Positions 18,454-27,355 of a stretch of DNA of 64,000 bases are shown one piece after another. The translations under genes and the position numbers were made by a program. Numbering within the stretch: the stretch's first letter is position 1; every line of letters begins with the position of its first letter. The notes below the pieces were generated by a model that saw only the letters and a program-made list of their open reading frames with translations, did no database searches and was not told the DNA's origin. Origin of the DNA: Rhodococcus opacus (GTDB lineage Bacteria > Actinomycetota > Actinomycetes > Mycobacteriales > Mycobacteriaceae); contig NZ_JAAXPA010000031.1 of the NCBI RefSeq assembly GCF_012396235.1, forward strand, positions 42,877 to 106,876, in the 5' to 3' direction.

Positions 18454-21400
18454 TCACGGCTCGAGGTGATCGACCACGTCCGTGACGTCGTGCGTCGTGG
18501 CCACCGAGGAGTCGGTGTCACCGAACAGCGAGCCGTCGGTGTCCGCGTGCAGGCCCGAGTCGGCGCCGAACGCGTTGTCCGCGTCGATCGACGACCAGGT
18601 GTCGGCGCCGGTGTCGACGGCACCGCCCAGGGTGGACCCCAGTCCGCCTGCGATCGACCCGGTGGTGTCGGCCACGACCCCGCCGACCGCACCGAGGTCG
18701 GCCGCACCGTCCGTGGTCGCGTCCGCGTCGGCGGAACCGCCGGCCGACGCTCCACCGTCGACCGAACCACCGGCGGACGCTCCGCCGTCGACGGCACCGC
18801 CCACTGCGGCTCCACCGTCGACCGCTCCGCCGACCGCACCGTCGAGTGCGCCTCCGACCGAGGTGCCGAGCGATCCGAGGCCACCCACGCCACCGGACAA
18901 TCCGGCGCCGAGGTCGGTGACCGCGTCGGTGGTGGCGTCCAGGCCACCGGTCAGACCGGCAGTGGCGTCGACCGCGCTGTCCAGGCCGCCTTCGACTCCA
19001 CCGGCCACGTCGCCGCCGATTCCGGCCGCGGCATCCACGGTGCCGCCGAGACTTCCGCCGACATTCGCAGCCGTGTCCAGAGCGCCACCGACCGTGCCAC
19101 CCAGATTGGCCGCCGTGTCCAGCGCGCCACCGAGATTCGCGTCCACGTTCGCACCGGCGTCGGCGACCGCGCCGACCGAGGCGCCGGCCTCACCCACCGC
19201 GTCGACGGCACCGCCGACGCTGCCGGTCAGTGCCGAGCCGAGGCCCGCACCGGTTTCGAAGATTCCACCCAGACCACCGGTGAGGCCGCTGGTCAGACCG
19301 GCGCCCAGGCCACCGGCCGTGTCCAGTCCGCCGACCAGGTTGGTTCCGAGGCTGCCGCCCAGGTCCGCTCCGGCGTCGGCAACCGCACCGACACCCGCCG
19401 CGACACCGGCACCGATGCCTGCCGCGGCGTCCGCGCCGCCTGCGACGCCGCCGCCGACCGCGCCGCCCACGTTGCCCGTGACGTCACTGCCCACGTCGAG
19501 CAGTCCGCCGAGCGCGCCGTCGATGCCGCCCGTCAGGCCACCCGCGAGATCGGTGCCCGCGTCGAGCGCACCGTCCAGGGCGCCGCCCACGCCTGCTGCG
19601 GCGCCGAGTCCGAGGTCGGCGTCCAGAGCGGAGTCCAGATCGAGTCCGCCACCGGCCTCCAGAGCCGTCTCCAGTGCGGAACCGAGGGTCGCGCTGAGAT
19701 CGCCGTCGGTTCCGAGGACGCCGCCGAGCGCGGTGCCCAGCGTGCTGCCGATGCTGCCCTCCGCGCCGAGAACGCTGTCGAGGTCGAGGGCGCCGCCGGT
19801 CTCCAGCGCACCGCCGAGCACTCCGCCGAGCGCCGCGCCGAGGTCGGCGCCCGCGCCGCCACCGACACCGAACGCACCGCCGAGCAGGCCGCCCAGGTCG
19901 GTAACGCCGCCGAGGTCGACTCCGCCGTCCGCGCCGAGCACCGCGTCGAGGGCCGCACCCAGACCGGCGGTGGCGTCACCGTCGACTCCGAGCACCCCGC
20001 CGAGCGCGCCACTGATGGTGGTGCCCAGGTCGGCGCCCGTGTCGAGGACACCGCCCAGCCCGAGGCCGCTCTCCAGGGCGCCGCCCAGGACCGTGCCCAG
20101 ATTCGCGCCTGCCTCGCCACCCAGCCCGAGGGCTCCGCTCAGCGCCGTCGTCAGCTCCGACGTCAGTTCTCCGCCGAGACCGAGGTCGGCGCCCAGTCCG
20201 CCGTCCAACAGACCGCCCAGGTCGATGTCCGTCACGCCGCCTGCGCCGAGCACGGCGTCGAGGGTGCTGCCCAGTTCCGCGGCCAGGCCGCCGTCCAGGC
20301 CGAGGGCTCCGCCGAGGACCGTGCCGAGTGCGGCGTCCAATCCCAGTCCGCTGTCGAGTGCGCCGGACAGGGCTCCGCCGAGGCCACCCTCCAGATCGAG
20401 GGCGCCGCCGAGCAGACCACCCAGGGCTCCACCGAGATCGCCGCTGACGTCACCGCCCGCGCCGAGGACGCCACCGAGGATGCCGCTCAGCGCGCCACCG
20501 AGGTCGCCGTCGGCACCGAGAACGGCGCCGAGGTCGAGGCCGCCACCGGCACCGAGAACGGCGTCCAGTGCGGTACCCAGACCGGCCGTGAGGTCGCCGC
20601 CGACTCCGAGTTCACCGCCGAGCAGTCCGCTCAGCGCACCGCCGAGGCTGCCGCCCGCACCGAGGATCGCGTCGAGGTCCAGTCCGCCGCCCAGGTCCGC
20701 GATCGAACCGAGGGTCGCGCCGAGTGCGCCACCGAGGTCTGCGCTGAGGTCGCCGCCCGCACCGAGGACGCCACCGAGTGCGCCACCGAGAACCGCGCCG
20801 AGGTCGGTGCCGAGGACTCCGCCGAGCGAGCCGGCGACGTCACCGAGCAGTTCACCGCCGAGCAGCCCTTCGAGGGTGGCGCCCAGTCCGCCGCCGGCGC
20901 CGATCGCCGCGTCGAGGGCACCGCCCAGCGCGCCACCGAGACCGGCGTCGACCCCGAGCACGCCGCCGAGGGTCGTTCCGAGCACCCCACCGAGGTCGAG
21001 GCCGCCACCGAGTCCGGCGAGGATGTCACCGTCCAGGCTGCCACCGAGGTCGACGACGCTTCCGAGAGCGGCACCGAGAGCCGCACCCAGCTCGGCGCCC
21101 AGGTCGCCGCCGATCGACAGTGCGGGGGCGAGGATCCCGGTGAGACCACCGGCCACGTCGACCACCGGCAGGGCCGTGATCGCCGCGGTGAGGGTGGTGG
21201 CGAGCTGCGCGGTCAGGTCGGCGCCCAGTCCGAGGGCACCTCCGAGGGCTCCGCTGATCGCGGCGCCGATGTCGAGGGCGCCGCCGAGATCGAGGCCGCC
21301 GGTGAGGGAGAGTGCTGCGTCGAGGGCCGCACCCAGCGCGGCGCCGAGCTCCGCACCGATCTCGCCGCCGATCTCCAGGGCCGCACCGAGCGCTGCGCTC

Positions 21401-21795
21401 AGGCCGGCGGCCAGTTCCGCGGCGAAGTCGAAGTCGCCGCCCAGTCCGGCACCGAGACCGAGGCCTGCGCCGGCACCGATACCGACCGCACCGCCGAGTC
21501 CGCCGCCGAGACCGAGGCCACCGCCCAGGCCGCCACCGACACCTGCGCCGATACCGCCCGCGACGTCACCGGCGACGTCGGCACCGGCGTTGACGATCGC
21601 GGCCAGGTCGGCCCCGCCGCCTGCGAACAGTCCCGACTCCGCGACCAGGGGAGCGACGGACACGATGTCCGCGTGGCTCACACCCTGCAGGCCGGCGGCG
21701 CACAGCGCCTCGGTCGGGTTGGCGCAGTAGGCCGCCGCAGCCTGCTCGTCGCGAAGAAGTCCGAGGATGAAGTCGAGGACGGCGTTGGTAGCCAT
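18454..21795 (-). CDS. iniB: IniB-like protein with giant Gly/Ala/Leu-rich repeat region
   Basis: 1113 residues. The first 60 or so residues (MATNAVLDFILGLLRDEQAA, then ANPTEALCAAGL and SHADIVSVAPLV) match the IniB N-terminal domain. The rest is a low-complexity repeat built of GGALGG-, LGAGGDL- and LDLGG-like words, ending in a Ser/Asp/Thr-rich acidic tail. The only cysteines are in the N-terminal domain. M. tuberculosis IniB is under half this length. Function is unknown even in mycobacteria; a surface or scaffold role has been proposed. No classical signal peptide. ATG at 21795 has AGGAGA upstream; a longer in-frame extension is antisense to the Hsp70-like gene and is rejected. First gene of the leftward ini group. 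Confidence 0.82.
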   Translation of the reverse strand: MATNAVLDFILGLLRDEQAAAAYCANPTEALCAAGLQGVSHADIVSVAPLVAESGLFAGGGADLAAIVNAGADVAGDVAGGIGAGVGGGLGGGLGLGGGLGGAVGIGAGAGLGLGAGLGGDFDFAAELAAGLSAALGAALEIGGEIGAELGAALGAALDAALSLTGGLDLGGALDIGAAISGALGGALGLGADLTAQLATTLTAAITALPVVDVAGGLTGILAPALSIGGDLGAELGAALGAALGSVVDLGGSLDGDILAGLGGGLDLGGVLGTTLGGVLGVDAGLGGALGGALDAAIGAGGGLGATLEGLLGGELLGDVAGSLGGVLGTDLGAVLGGALGGVLGAGGDLSADLGGALGATLGSIADLGGGLDLDAILGAGGSLGGALSGLLGGELGVGGDLTAGLGTALDAVLGAGGGLDLGAVLGADGDLGGALSGILGGVLGAGGDVSGDLGGALGGLLGGALDLEGGLGGALSGALDSGLGLDAALGTVLGGALGLDGGLAAELGSTLDAVLGAGGVTDIDLGGLLDGGLGADLGLGGELTSELTTALSGALGLGGEAGANLGTVLGGALESGLGLGGVLDTGADLGTTISGALGGVLGVDGDATAGLGAALDAVLGADGGVDLGGVTDLGGLLGGAFGVGGGAGADLGAALGGVLGGALETGGALDLDSVLGAEGSIGSTLGTALGGVLGTDGDLSATLGSALETALEAGGGLDLDSALDADLGLGAAAGVGGALDGALDAGTDLAGGLTGGIDGALGGLLDVGSDVTGNVGGAVGGGVAGGADAAAGIGAGVAAGVGAVADAGADLGGSLGTNLVGGLDTAGGLGAGLTSGLTGGLGGIFETGAGLGSALTGSVGGAVDAVGEAGASVGAVADAGANVDANLGGALDTAANLGGTVGGALDTAANVGGSLGGTVDAAAGIGGDVAGGVEGGLDSAVDATAGLTGGLDATTDAVTDLGAGLSGGVGGLGSLGTSVGGALDGAVGGAVDGGAAVGGAVDGGASAGGSVDGGASAGGSADADATTDGAADLGAVGGVVADTTGSIAGGLGSTLGGAVDTGADTWSSIDADNAFGADSGLHADTDGSLFGDTDSSVATTHDVTDVVDHLEP

Positions 21796-22152
21796 GGCAG
21801 CTCTCCTGTAGTCGAGGTTCGGGGAGTTCGGGTGGCCACCACAACTGCTGTGACGGCGAGTGAAATACACGTTATGGATCGGCGGCCCCCTTCCCAACGG
21901 GGCGGCGCCCCCTATTCGGGGACCCCGGCATCGGGGATCTCCCATCGGGGGTCGGGTCCTCCCCGTTAGGGGATAGGGGGCCATTAGGGGATCGGCCCCG
22001 TGACTGCCGTCGACCAGCGGCGTCGCGTAACGAAACGGCCGCCACCGGCGACAATTCGAGTGACCACGACGGCATCGGCCGTTACATACGACGGCGGCAC
22101 CGTCCGCCTGACGCAGGCGGCGTGACGCCCGCCCGGACCACAGGAGTGGAAC
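21796..22152. promoter_or_regulatory. iniB / Hsp70-like divergent regulatory region with G-run repeats
   Basis: 357 bases without a gene. Between 21917 and 21992 the word (A/C)GGGGAT or a close variant occurs five times in direct orientation (starts 21917, 21932, 21946, 21968, 21986), usually preceded by ATT or CAT. Counting neighbours there are seven runs of four or five G from 21899 to 21990 on the + strand, enough for a G-quadruplex. An AT-rich patch near 21861-21880 could hold the iniB -10 region. The repeats look like a multi-site operator; which protein binds is unknown, and the LuxR regulator at 23984 is a candidate. Confidence 0.5.
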
Positions 22153-23976
22153 ATGGCTGCAGCGCTCGGCATCGGTGTCGGATCGGTCAATACGGTGGCC
22201 GCCGTCGACACGGACGGGGCGAGCGTGACGGATGCCGCCGACCTCACCGTCCTGTCCCGCGCAAGTGTTCTCCACCTCTCCCCCGACCGCGCACCCGTCC
22301 TCGGCGACGACACGAGCGAACCGGACGCGGTGACGGTCTCCGACTTCGCGAACCGGGTGGGCGACCCGGTCGGGATCCTCACTGACGACGGCTCGACCTA
22401 CTCCGGTGAAGACCTCGTGGCCACCGCCGTGAGCTGCATCGTGCACGAGGCCGCGTCGGGTCGGCACGGCCTCCCGACCACCGTCGTCGCCCACCCGACC
22501 GTCTGGCCGCCGTACACCGTCGGTGTCCTCGCCGACGCGCTCGAGCAGGCCGGCGTCACGGGTGCCACCCTGGTCTCGGAGGCGCAGGCGGTGATGACGT
22601 GGCTCGAACGGACCCGCGGCACCCTCGGCGACGCGTTGACCGTCATCTACGACCTCGGCGGCACCTCGCTCGACATCACCCTCTTCCGTTCGGACGCACA
22701 CGGCACGGAGACCGGCGTCCTCGGCAAGCCGGTGCGGTCCGAGGACTTCGGTGGCGCCCACTTCGACCACGCCACCATGCAGTACGTCCTCGGCAACGTC
22801 GCCGAGGAGTTCGGCGACATCGACCCGTTCGCCCCCGACACGGTCGCCGCCCTGACCCGGCTGCGGACCCGCTGCACTACGGCGAAGGAGGCCCTGTCGT
22901 CCGACACCGAGGCCACGATCGGCATCGAGCTGCCCGGCATCTCCACCGACGTGCGGCTCGTGCGCTCGGAACTCGAAGACCTGATCCGCGAGTCCCTGCA
23001 GGAATCGGTGACGCTGGTGCGCGAGAGCATCCACGCCGCCGGCCTCGAATCCAGCGACGTCACCCAGGTGGTGCTCACCGGCGGCAGCGCCGCGATCCCG
23101 CTGGTCGCCGAACTCCTGTCGGCGGAACTGCGTGTTCCCGTCGTCGCGGCCGAACGTCCGGGCCATACCGCGGCCCTGGGCGCCGCCCTGCTCGCCGCCG
23201 ACGACGATGCGGGACGCGCCGCCGCCCCGACCGTCGCGCGGATGCCGGTCGTCGTGCCCACCGCGGCACCCGCAGCGCCCGTCGCCGCCCCGACCGTCGA
23301 GCCGGACGCCGAGACCGTCGTCCTCGCCGCCCGCACCCCCGCACCGACCCTCGCCGAGCCCGCCGCCACCGGCATGTCGCGGAAGAAGAAGGCCGGGATC
23401 ATCACCGCCTCCGCCGCGGCCATCGCCCTGCTCGCCGCGGGTGGGCTGTCGCTCGGCACGGCCCTCGACATCGCCCCGTCGTCGTCCGGCTCGGGTTCCA
23501 CCACCTCGCAGTCGTCGAGCACGTCGGCGGGCGCGGCGTCCACGTCCGGTGTTCCTGCCGAGGCCGCCGCGACGGGCGCCACCACTCCCGGCACCGAGGC
23601 GGCGGGCATCGCCGCCGCGACCGGTGTCCCCGGCACCGCTGCCGGCGTCGCCACCCCGGTCGCCGCACCCGGCACCGTCCCACCCGGCACCGTCGCACCG
23701 GCCGCGGCCGCACCGGTTGCCGCAGCTCCCGGTACCGCACCGGCTCCCGCGGCCGAAGTACCCGCACCCGCACCGGCCCCTGCTCCCGCACCCGCCCCGG
23801 CCCCCGCTCCGGCCCCGAGCGTTCCCCAGACCGACGGCGGCGCCGCGATCGCCAACACCATCGTCGGCGGAGCCGGCGCGGTGGGTGACACCGTCAACGG
23901 AGTAGGCGACACGGTCGGCGGCGTCGTCGGCGGAGTCACCGGCCTGGTGCCCGGCGTCCTCGGTAACGGCGGATAG
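22153..23976 (+). CDS. Membrane-anchored Hsp70/actin-fold protein with Pro/Ala-rich tail
   Basis: 607 residues. Residues 1-350 form an Hsp70-like nucleotide-binding domain: GIGVGSVNTVAAVDTDG (phosphate 1), VIYDLGGTSLDI near 164 (phosphate 2) and VVLTGGSAAIPLV near 306 (adenosine site). No Hsp70 substrate-binding domain follows. Instead there is a basic stop (RKKK, about 410), one hydrophobic helix (414-436), and a 170-residue Ala/Pro/Gly/Thr-rich tail that should lie outside the membrane. So it looks like a type II membrane sensor or scaffold, not a folding chaperone. AGGAG precedes the ATG. It is divergent from iniB and followed by a LuxR regulator 7 bases on; it shares its architecture with the proteins at 26080 and 38161. 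Confidence 0.8.
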   Translation: MAAALGIGVGSVNTVAAVDTDGASVTDAADLTVLSRASVLHLSPDRAPVLGDDTSEPDAVTVSDFANRVGDPVGILTDDGSTYSGEDLVATAVSCIVHEAASGRHGLPTTVVAHPTVWPPYTVGVLADALEQAGVTGATLVSEAQAVMTWLERTRGTLGDALTVIYDLGGTSLDITLFRSDAHGTETGVLGKPVRSEDFGGAHFDHATMQYVLGNVAEEFGDIDPFAPDTVAALTRLRTRCTTAKEALSSDTEATIGIELPGISTDVRLVRSELEDLIRESLQESVTLVRESIHAAGLESSDVTQVVLTGGSAAIPLVAELLSAELRVPVVAAERPGHTAALGAALLAADDDAGRAAAPTVARMPVVVPTAAPAAPVAAPTVEPDAETVVLAARTPAPTLAEPAATGMSRKKKAGIITASAAAIALLAAGGLSLGTALDIAPSSSGSGSTTSQSSSTSAGAASTSGVPAEAAATGATTPGTEAAGIAAATGVPGTAAGVATPVAAPGTVPPGTVAPAAAAPVAAAPGTAPAPAAEVPAPAPAPAPAPAPAPAPAPSVPQTDGGAAIANTIVGGAGAVGDTVNGVGDTVGGVVGGVTGLVPGVLGNGG

Positions 23977-23983
23977 GGCGCCG

Positions 23984-25927
23984 GTGTCCACGCTGCCCTC
24001 ACCGCTTCCTCCCACGGAACTCGCGGAGCTCGACGGCCCCCAACTGTCCGCTCTCGCACTGGTTCTGCTCGGCAGCGACCTCGACGAGATCGTGGTCGCC
24101 CGAGTACTCGACATCGAACCCGCTAGTGCCCGTGCCGCCGTGGACGCGCTCCGCGCGGACGGCTGGGTCGACGAACGGGACACGCTGGTTCACGCGGACC
24201 GCACGCATCTCACGAAGACGCTCGGCGAGAACCGGCTGAACACGCTCGCTCGCCGCCTGCTCACCCATCACGTCGACAGCGGAACGCTCACGCTGCCCGT
24301 CGCCCGCGCGGTCGCCGCGACCGGCATACCGAGTGACGAACTGAGCCGATTCCTCTGCGCCCAGGCCGGACTCGCCGAGCCGGCCACCGCCGTCGCGCTG
24401 TATGCCGAAGCCGGCCGGGCCGGCAGGCTCGGCGACACCGCAATCGTCGCATACGCCGAGGCCTGCGCCCTGAACGGCGACCTCGACACCGCGGTCGGGC
24501 TGGCCGATTCGGTCCTCGAACGGTCCGGCACCGTCGACGATGCGGAACTCGCTGCGGCGGTCAGGATTTCGGCCGCCGGCGCCGCGTTCTGCGGCATGAT
24601 CGATCGCAGCGCCGAACTGTACGCCTGGCTCGGCGCGGACCGGGCCGGCGCCGACGCCTCCCTCGCCGCCTCCGTCCTGGTGGTCGCGGGGCGACTCGAC
24701 GACGCCGAAGCCGTCCTCGCGACGAGCGCGGGCGCACCCCCCACTGCCGCCACCGCCGGCGCCGCACTCGTCGCGACCGGACTCGTCCAGTCGGTGACCG
24801 CGTCCGCAAACGCGGCACTGAACTCACTGACGCGTGCGCTGTCGCTGCCCGGTCGCGCGTCCCGGCCACGGGTGCTGCCCGACTCGCCCGCCGCGATCAC
24901 CGCCCTCGCCGCGCTCCACTGCGGCGAACTCGCCCACGCGGACGCCGTCCTCGCCCGGGCACGGGAAGCCGAACAGCCCGGCAGTGTCACCGCGAACCGG
25001 CATCAGCTGCTTACCGCCTGGACGTCCATGGTCCGCGGCGACCTCGCCGCGGCGCAGTCCCGGCTCGACGGTCTCGACGCCGCGTCGATGCGGCAGCGCG
25101 ATCTGCTGTTCGTCCACGGTCTGCGGGTCGGGCTGGCCCGGCGCACCGGCGACAACGCGGCACTGCTCCAGGCCTGGGCGGGCGCGCAGGGCGTGCTCGC
25201 CGAGTACTCGGTGGACCTGCTGAGTCTGCTGCCGCTCGGCGAACTGTGGCTGACGTCGATCCGGGTCGGCGAACCCGCCCGGATCACCCACCTCGTCGAG
25301 GACGCGCAGTCGTTGCTGCGGACGCTCGGCGAGCCGGCGATGTGGGGATCGGCGCTGCACTGGTACGGCGTGCAGGCCTCGATCCTCGCCGAATGCCCCA
25401 CAGACCTGATGCCCCACGCCCGCGCGCTCGGCGAGGCCGCCCAGGTCAGCACGTACGCGTCCGGGCTCGCCACCGCCGGTCGCGCCTGGCTGCGTGTGCT
25501 GCAGGGCGACATCGACGCCGCATCCGTCGAAGACGCGGCCCGCACCCTCGACCGGATCGGCCTGCCGTGGGACGGTGCACGCCTCGCGGGTGAAGCCGCG
25601 CTGCGCGCGTCCGACACGCGGGTCGCGACCACGCTCCTGCAGGTCGCGAGGGCCCTGCGACAGCCGACGTCCGCGGGCAACGACACCGACTCCGCGGTCG
25701 TGTCGAGTCCGAGCACGCCGGGATCGCTCACCGACCGCGAGGCCGAGGTGGCCGAATTGCTCGTCCAGGGGCTGACGTACCGGGAGATCGGGTCACGCCT
25801 CTACATCTCCGCCAAGACGATCGAGCACCATGTGGCCCGGATCCGGCGGCGGCTGGGCGCCGGGTCGCGGTCGGAGCTGCTGTCGATGCTGCGTGCGATG
25901 GGCCACGGGTATTCCGCCGACTCCTGA
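23984..25927 (+). CDS. LuxR-type transcriptional regulator with helical-repeat sensor region
   Basis: 647 residues. The C-terminus (about 582-640) is a LuxR/FixJ DNA-binding domain (LTDREAEVAELLVQGLTYRE, SAKTIEHHVARI). The N-terminal 550 residues are Ala/Leu-rich helices like TPR/MalT repeats, preceded by a winged-helix-like segment; no Walker A motif is seen, so it is shorter than MalT-type STAND proteins. GTG start 7 bases after the Hsp70-like stop indicates coupling. By position it may play the role of IniR (Rv0339c in M. tuberculosis, next to iniB), controlling the ini and Hsp70-like genes; this is inference. A strong hairpin ends the unit. Confidence 0.8.
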   Translation: MSTLPSPLPPTELAELDGPQLSALALVLLGSDLDEIVVARVLDIEPASARAAVDALRADGWVDERDTLVHADRTHLTKTLGENRLNTLARRLLTHHVDSGTLTLPVARAVAATGIPSDELSRFLCAQAGLAEPATAVALYAEAGRAGRLGDTAIVAYAEACALNGDLDTAVGLADSVLERSGTVDDAELAAAVRISAAGAAFCGMIDRSAELYAWLGADRAGADASLAASVLVVAGRLDDAEAVLATSAGAPPTAATAGAALVATGLVQSVTASANAALNSLTRALSLPGRASRPRVLPDSPAAITALAALHCGELAHADAVLARAREAEQPGSVTANRHQLLTAWTSMVRGDLAAAQSRLDGLDAASMRQRDLLFVHGLRVGLARRTGDNAALLQAWAGAQGVLAEYSVDLLSLLPLGELWLTSIRVGEPARITHLVEDAQSLLRTLGEPAMWGSALHWYGVQASILAECPTDLMPHARALGEAAQVSTYASGLATAGRAWLRVLQGDIDAASVEDAARTLDRIGLPWDGARLAGEAALRASDTRVATTLLQVARALRQPTSAGNDTDSAVVSSPSTPGSLTDREAEVAELLVQGLTYREIGSRLYISAKTIEHHVARIRRRLGAGSRSELLSMLRAMGHGYSADS

Positions 25928-25928
25928 C

Positions 25929-25972
25929 CCGTGAGTACTTATCAACCGCGGGTGGTTGACAAGTACTCACGG
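25929..25972 (+). terminator. Long near-perfect hairpin after the LuxR gene
   Basis: An 18-19-bp stem with one mismatch (arms 25929-25947 and 25954-25972, left arm starts CCGTGAGTACTT) around a 6-base loop, starting 2 bases after the stop. There is no U-run. The sequence resembles repetitive intergenic hairpins seen at gene ends in rhodococci, so it may be a dispersed repeat that doubles as terminator. Confidence 0.7.
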
Positions 25973-26079
25973 CGCCGAAGGCGCAGCAGCGCCCCGTGTA
26001 ACCATTCGACTGCGACAGGCGACACACTGTGCATGGTGCGATGACGCACTCCCTCGAACCGTGCCAGTAAGGATCTTTC

Positions 26080-27243
26080 ATGACCACCGGAGTCGGACTC
26101 ACCGTCGGCGATTCGGTTTCCACAGCGGTGGTGACCGCTTCCGGAACCGATGTGAGGACGATCGAACACCCGTCCGTCCTGTTCACGGCCCCGGACGGCA
26201 CGGTTCAGCTCGGCGACCCCGGCACGGAATCGACCGGCGCCGTCCGCGACTTCCTCGCCCGCGTCGGTGAGCCCGCGGGCATCGAGTACGCGGGTTCGTT
26301 GACCCGCGCCGAGGACCTCGTCGCGACGGCGATGTTCTGCCTGTTCCGGGAGGCCGCAGACGGACTGTCGGGGACGGTGAAGGTCACCGCGACCCATCCG
26401 TCGGACTGGGCACCGGAGATCGTCACGAAGCTGCGCGAATCCCTCGACTACATGGGTCTGGGCGAGGCGACTCTCATCCCGGAGTCGGTGGCGCTCGCCG
26501 CTTCACCGGAATCCCCGGCCCACGGCGCGGCACTGCTGGCGGCCGGGCTGGCACTGACCGACGAGGACACGAGCGCCGACACCGAGTCGATTCCGGTCGT
26601 CGAGGCCCCGATGCACACCGCGTACTCCGCCGTGACGGCGGTGCCCGCGGCCGCTGCCGCCGACGCGTATCCGCCCGCCGAGACCGAGGCGTCCGCTCCC
26701 GCGAGTACACCGACGCCACCCGCCAAGCGCACGAACCGTCGGCCGCTGATCATCGCCGGTGTCGCCGCGGCCGCACTGGTGGCGGCCGGTGGGGCGCTCG
26801 CGTTCGCGCTCACCGGCAACGGCAGCACCGCGGTCCCGACGATCCAGGACGCCCAGACCGCGTCGGTGACGACGTCCAGCGCACGACCCACGCAGGCTCC
26901 ACCCGCGGTCTTCCCGACGGCGAGCACGCAGGAGGTGGCCGTGACGACGGAGGTTGAAGCCCCGGTCCCGGTCGCTCCCCCGCCTGCACCGGTGGAGACG
27001 ACACCCGTGTTCGTGCCGCCGCCTCCGCCCTCGACGACGCCGGTCATCACCCTCCCCTCGATCACCACGGTCCCGCAGACCACTACGACCACGACCGCCG
27101 CGACGACCACGACGACGCCGCCGGAGACGACCACCACCACAACAACGACAACAACCACGACGACGACGATGAAGGAACCCGCGGCCGCGATCACCACCAC
27201 GACAACGCCCGCGAAGCCCGCTGCGAAAAGTCCAGGTCAGTGA
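26080..27243 (+). CDS. Truncated Hsp70-like membrane protein with Thr/Pro-rich tail
   Basis: 387 residues. Residues 1-150 match the N-terminal part of the Hsp70-like protein at 22153 (GVGLTVGDSVSTAVVTASG; EDLVATAMFCLFREA; VTATHPSDWAPEI). The sequence then jumps to SPAHGAALLAAGLAL, the end of that domain, so the phosphate-2 and adenosine motifs are missing. A basic segment KRTNRR, one membrane helix (about 223-245) and a tail with long threonine runs follow. Nucleotide hydrolysis is very unlikely; a binding or partner role with the full-length paralogues is possible. A good AAGGATC site precedes the ATG, and the frame is intact, so it is kept as a gene and not called a pseudogene. Confidence 0.75.
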   Translation: MTTGVGLTVGDSVSTAVVTASGTDVRTIEHPSVLFTAPDGTVQLGDPGTESTGAVRDFLARVGEPAGIEYAGSLTRAEDLVATAMFCLFREAADGLSGTVKVTATHPSDWAPEIVTKLRESLDYMGLGEATLIPESVALAASPESPAHGAALLAAGLALTDEDTSADTESIPVVEAPMHTAYSAVTAVPAAAAADAYPPAETEASAPASTPTPPAKRTNRRPLIIAGVAAAALVAAGGALAFALTGNGSTAVPTIQDAQTASVTTSSARPTQAPPAVFPTASTQEVAVTTEVEAPVPVAPPPAPVETTPVFVPPPPPSTTPVITLPSITTVPQTTTTTTAATTTTTPPETTTTTTTTTTTTTTMKEPAAAITTTTTPAKPAAKSPGQ

Positions 27244-27355
27244 GGCTTCGGTCACACCTCCCCGACGGGCCGACCCGTCCGTAGCTTAAGGTGGGGCGCT
27301 GATACCCACCCCAGAAGGAATCCTCAGTGAACGGATTCCGTGCAGAAGGGATTTC
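27244..27355 (+). promoter_or_regulatory. Intergenic hairpins before the first S1 protease
   Basis: Three small inverted repeats occur in 112 bases: GACGGG/CCCGTC (27264-27279), GGTGGG/CCCACC (27290-27310), and GGAATCC/GGATTCC (27317-27323, 27333-27339) just before the ribosome site AAGGGA. The first two may end the Hsp70-like transcript; the last may be a 5'-leader structure of the protease mRNA. Confidence 0.4.

Noticed and set aside
18466..21969. Two very long open frames on the + strand (over 1000 codons each) antisense to iniB
   Set aside because: They arise because the repeated GC-rich iniB codons leave stops out of the other frames. The products are repetitive Glu/Gly or Pro/Ser strings with no start site or homology, while the minus-strand frame has the IniB N-terminal domain and a good ribosome site.
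21796..24183. Long N-terminal extension of iniB through the Hsp70-like gene
   Set aside because: The frame is open, but it is antisense to a clear Hsp70-like coding sequence; the AGGAGA site and conserved domain start at 21795.
26950..27220. Thr-codon runs (ACC/ACG/ACA repeats) as a possible CRISPR or microsatellite array
   Set aside because: The repeat is coding: it makes the poly-Thr tail of the Hsp70-like protein, in frame, with no spacers.
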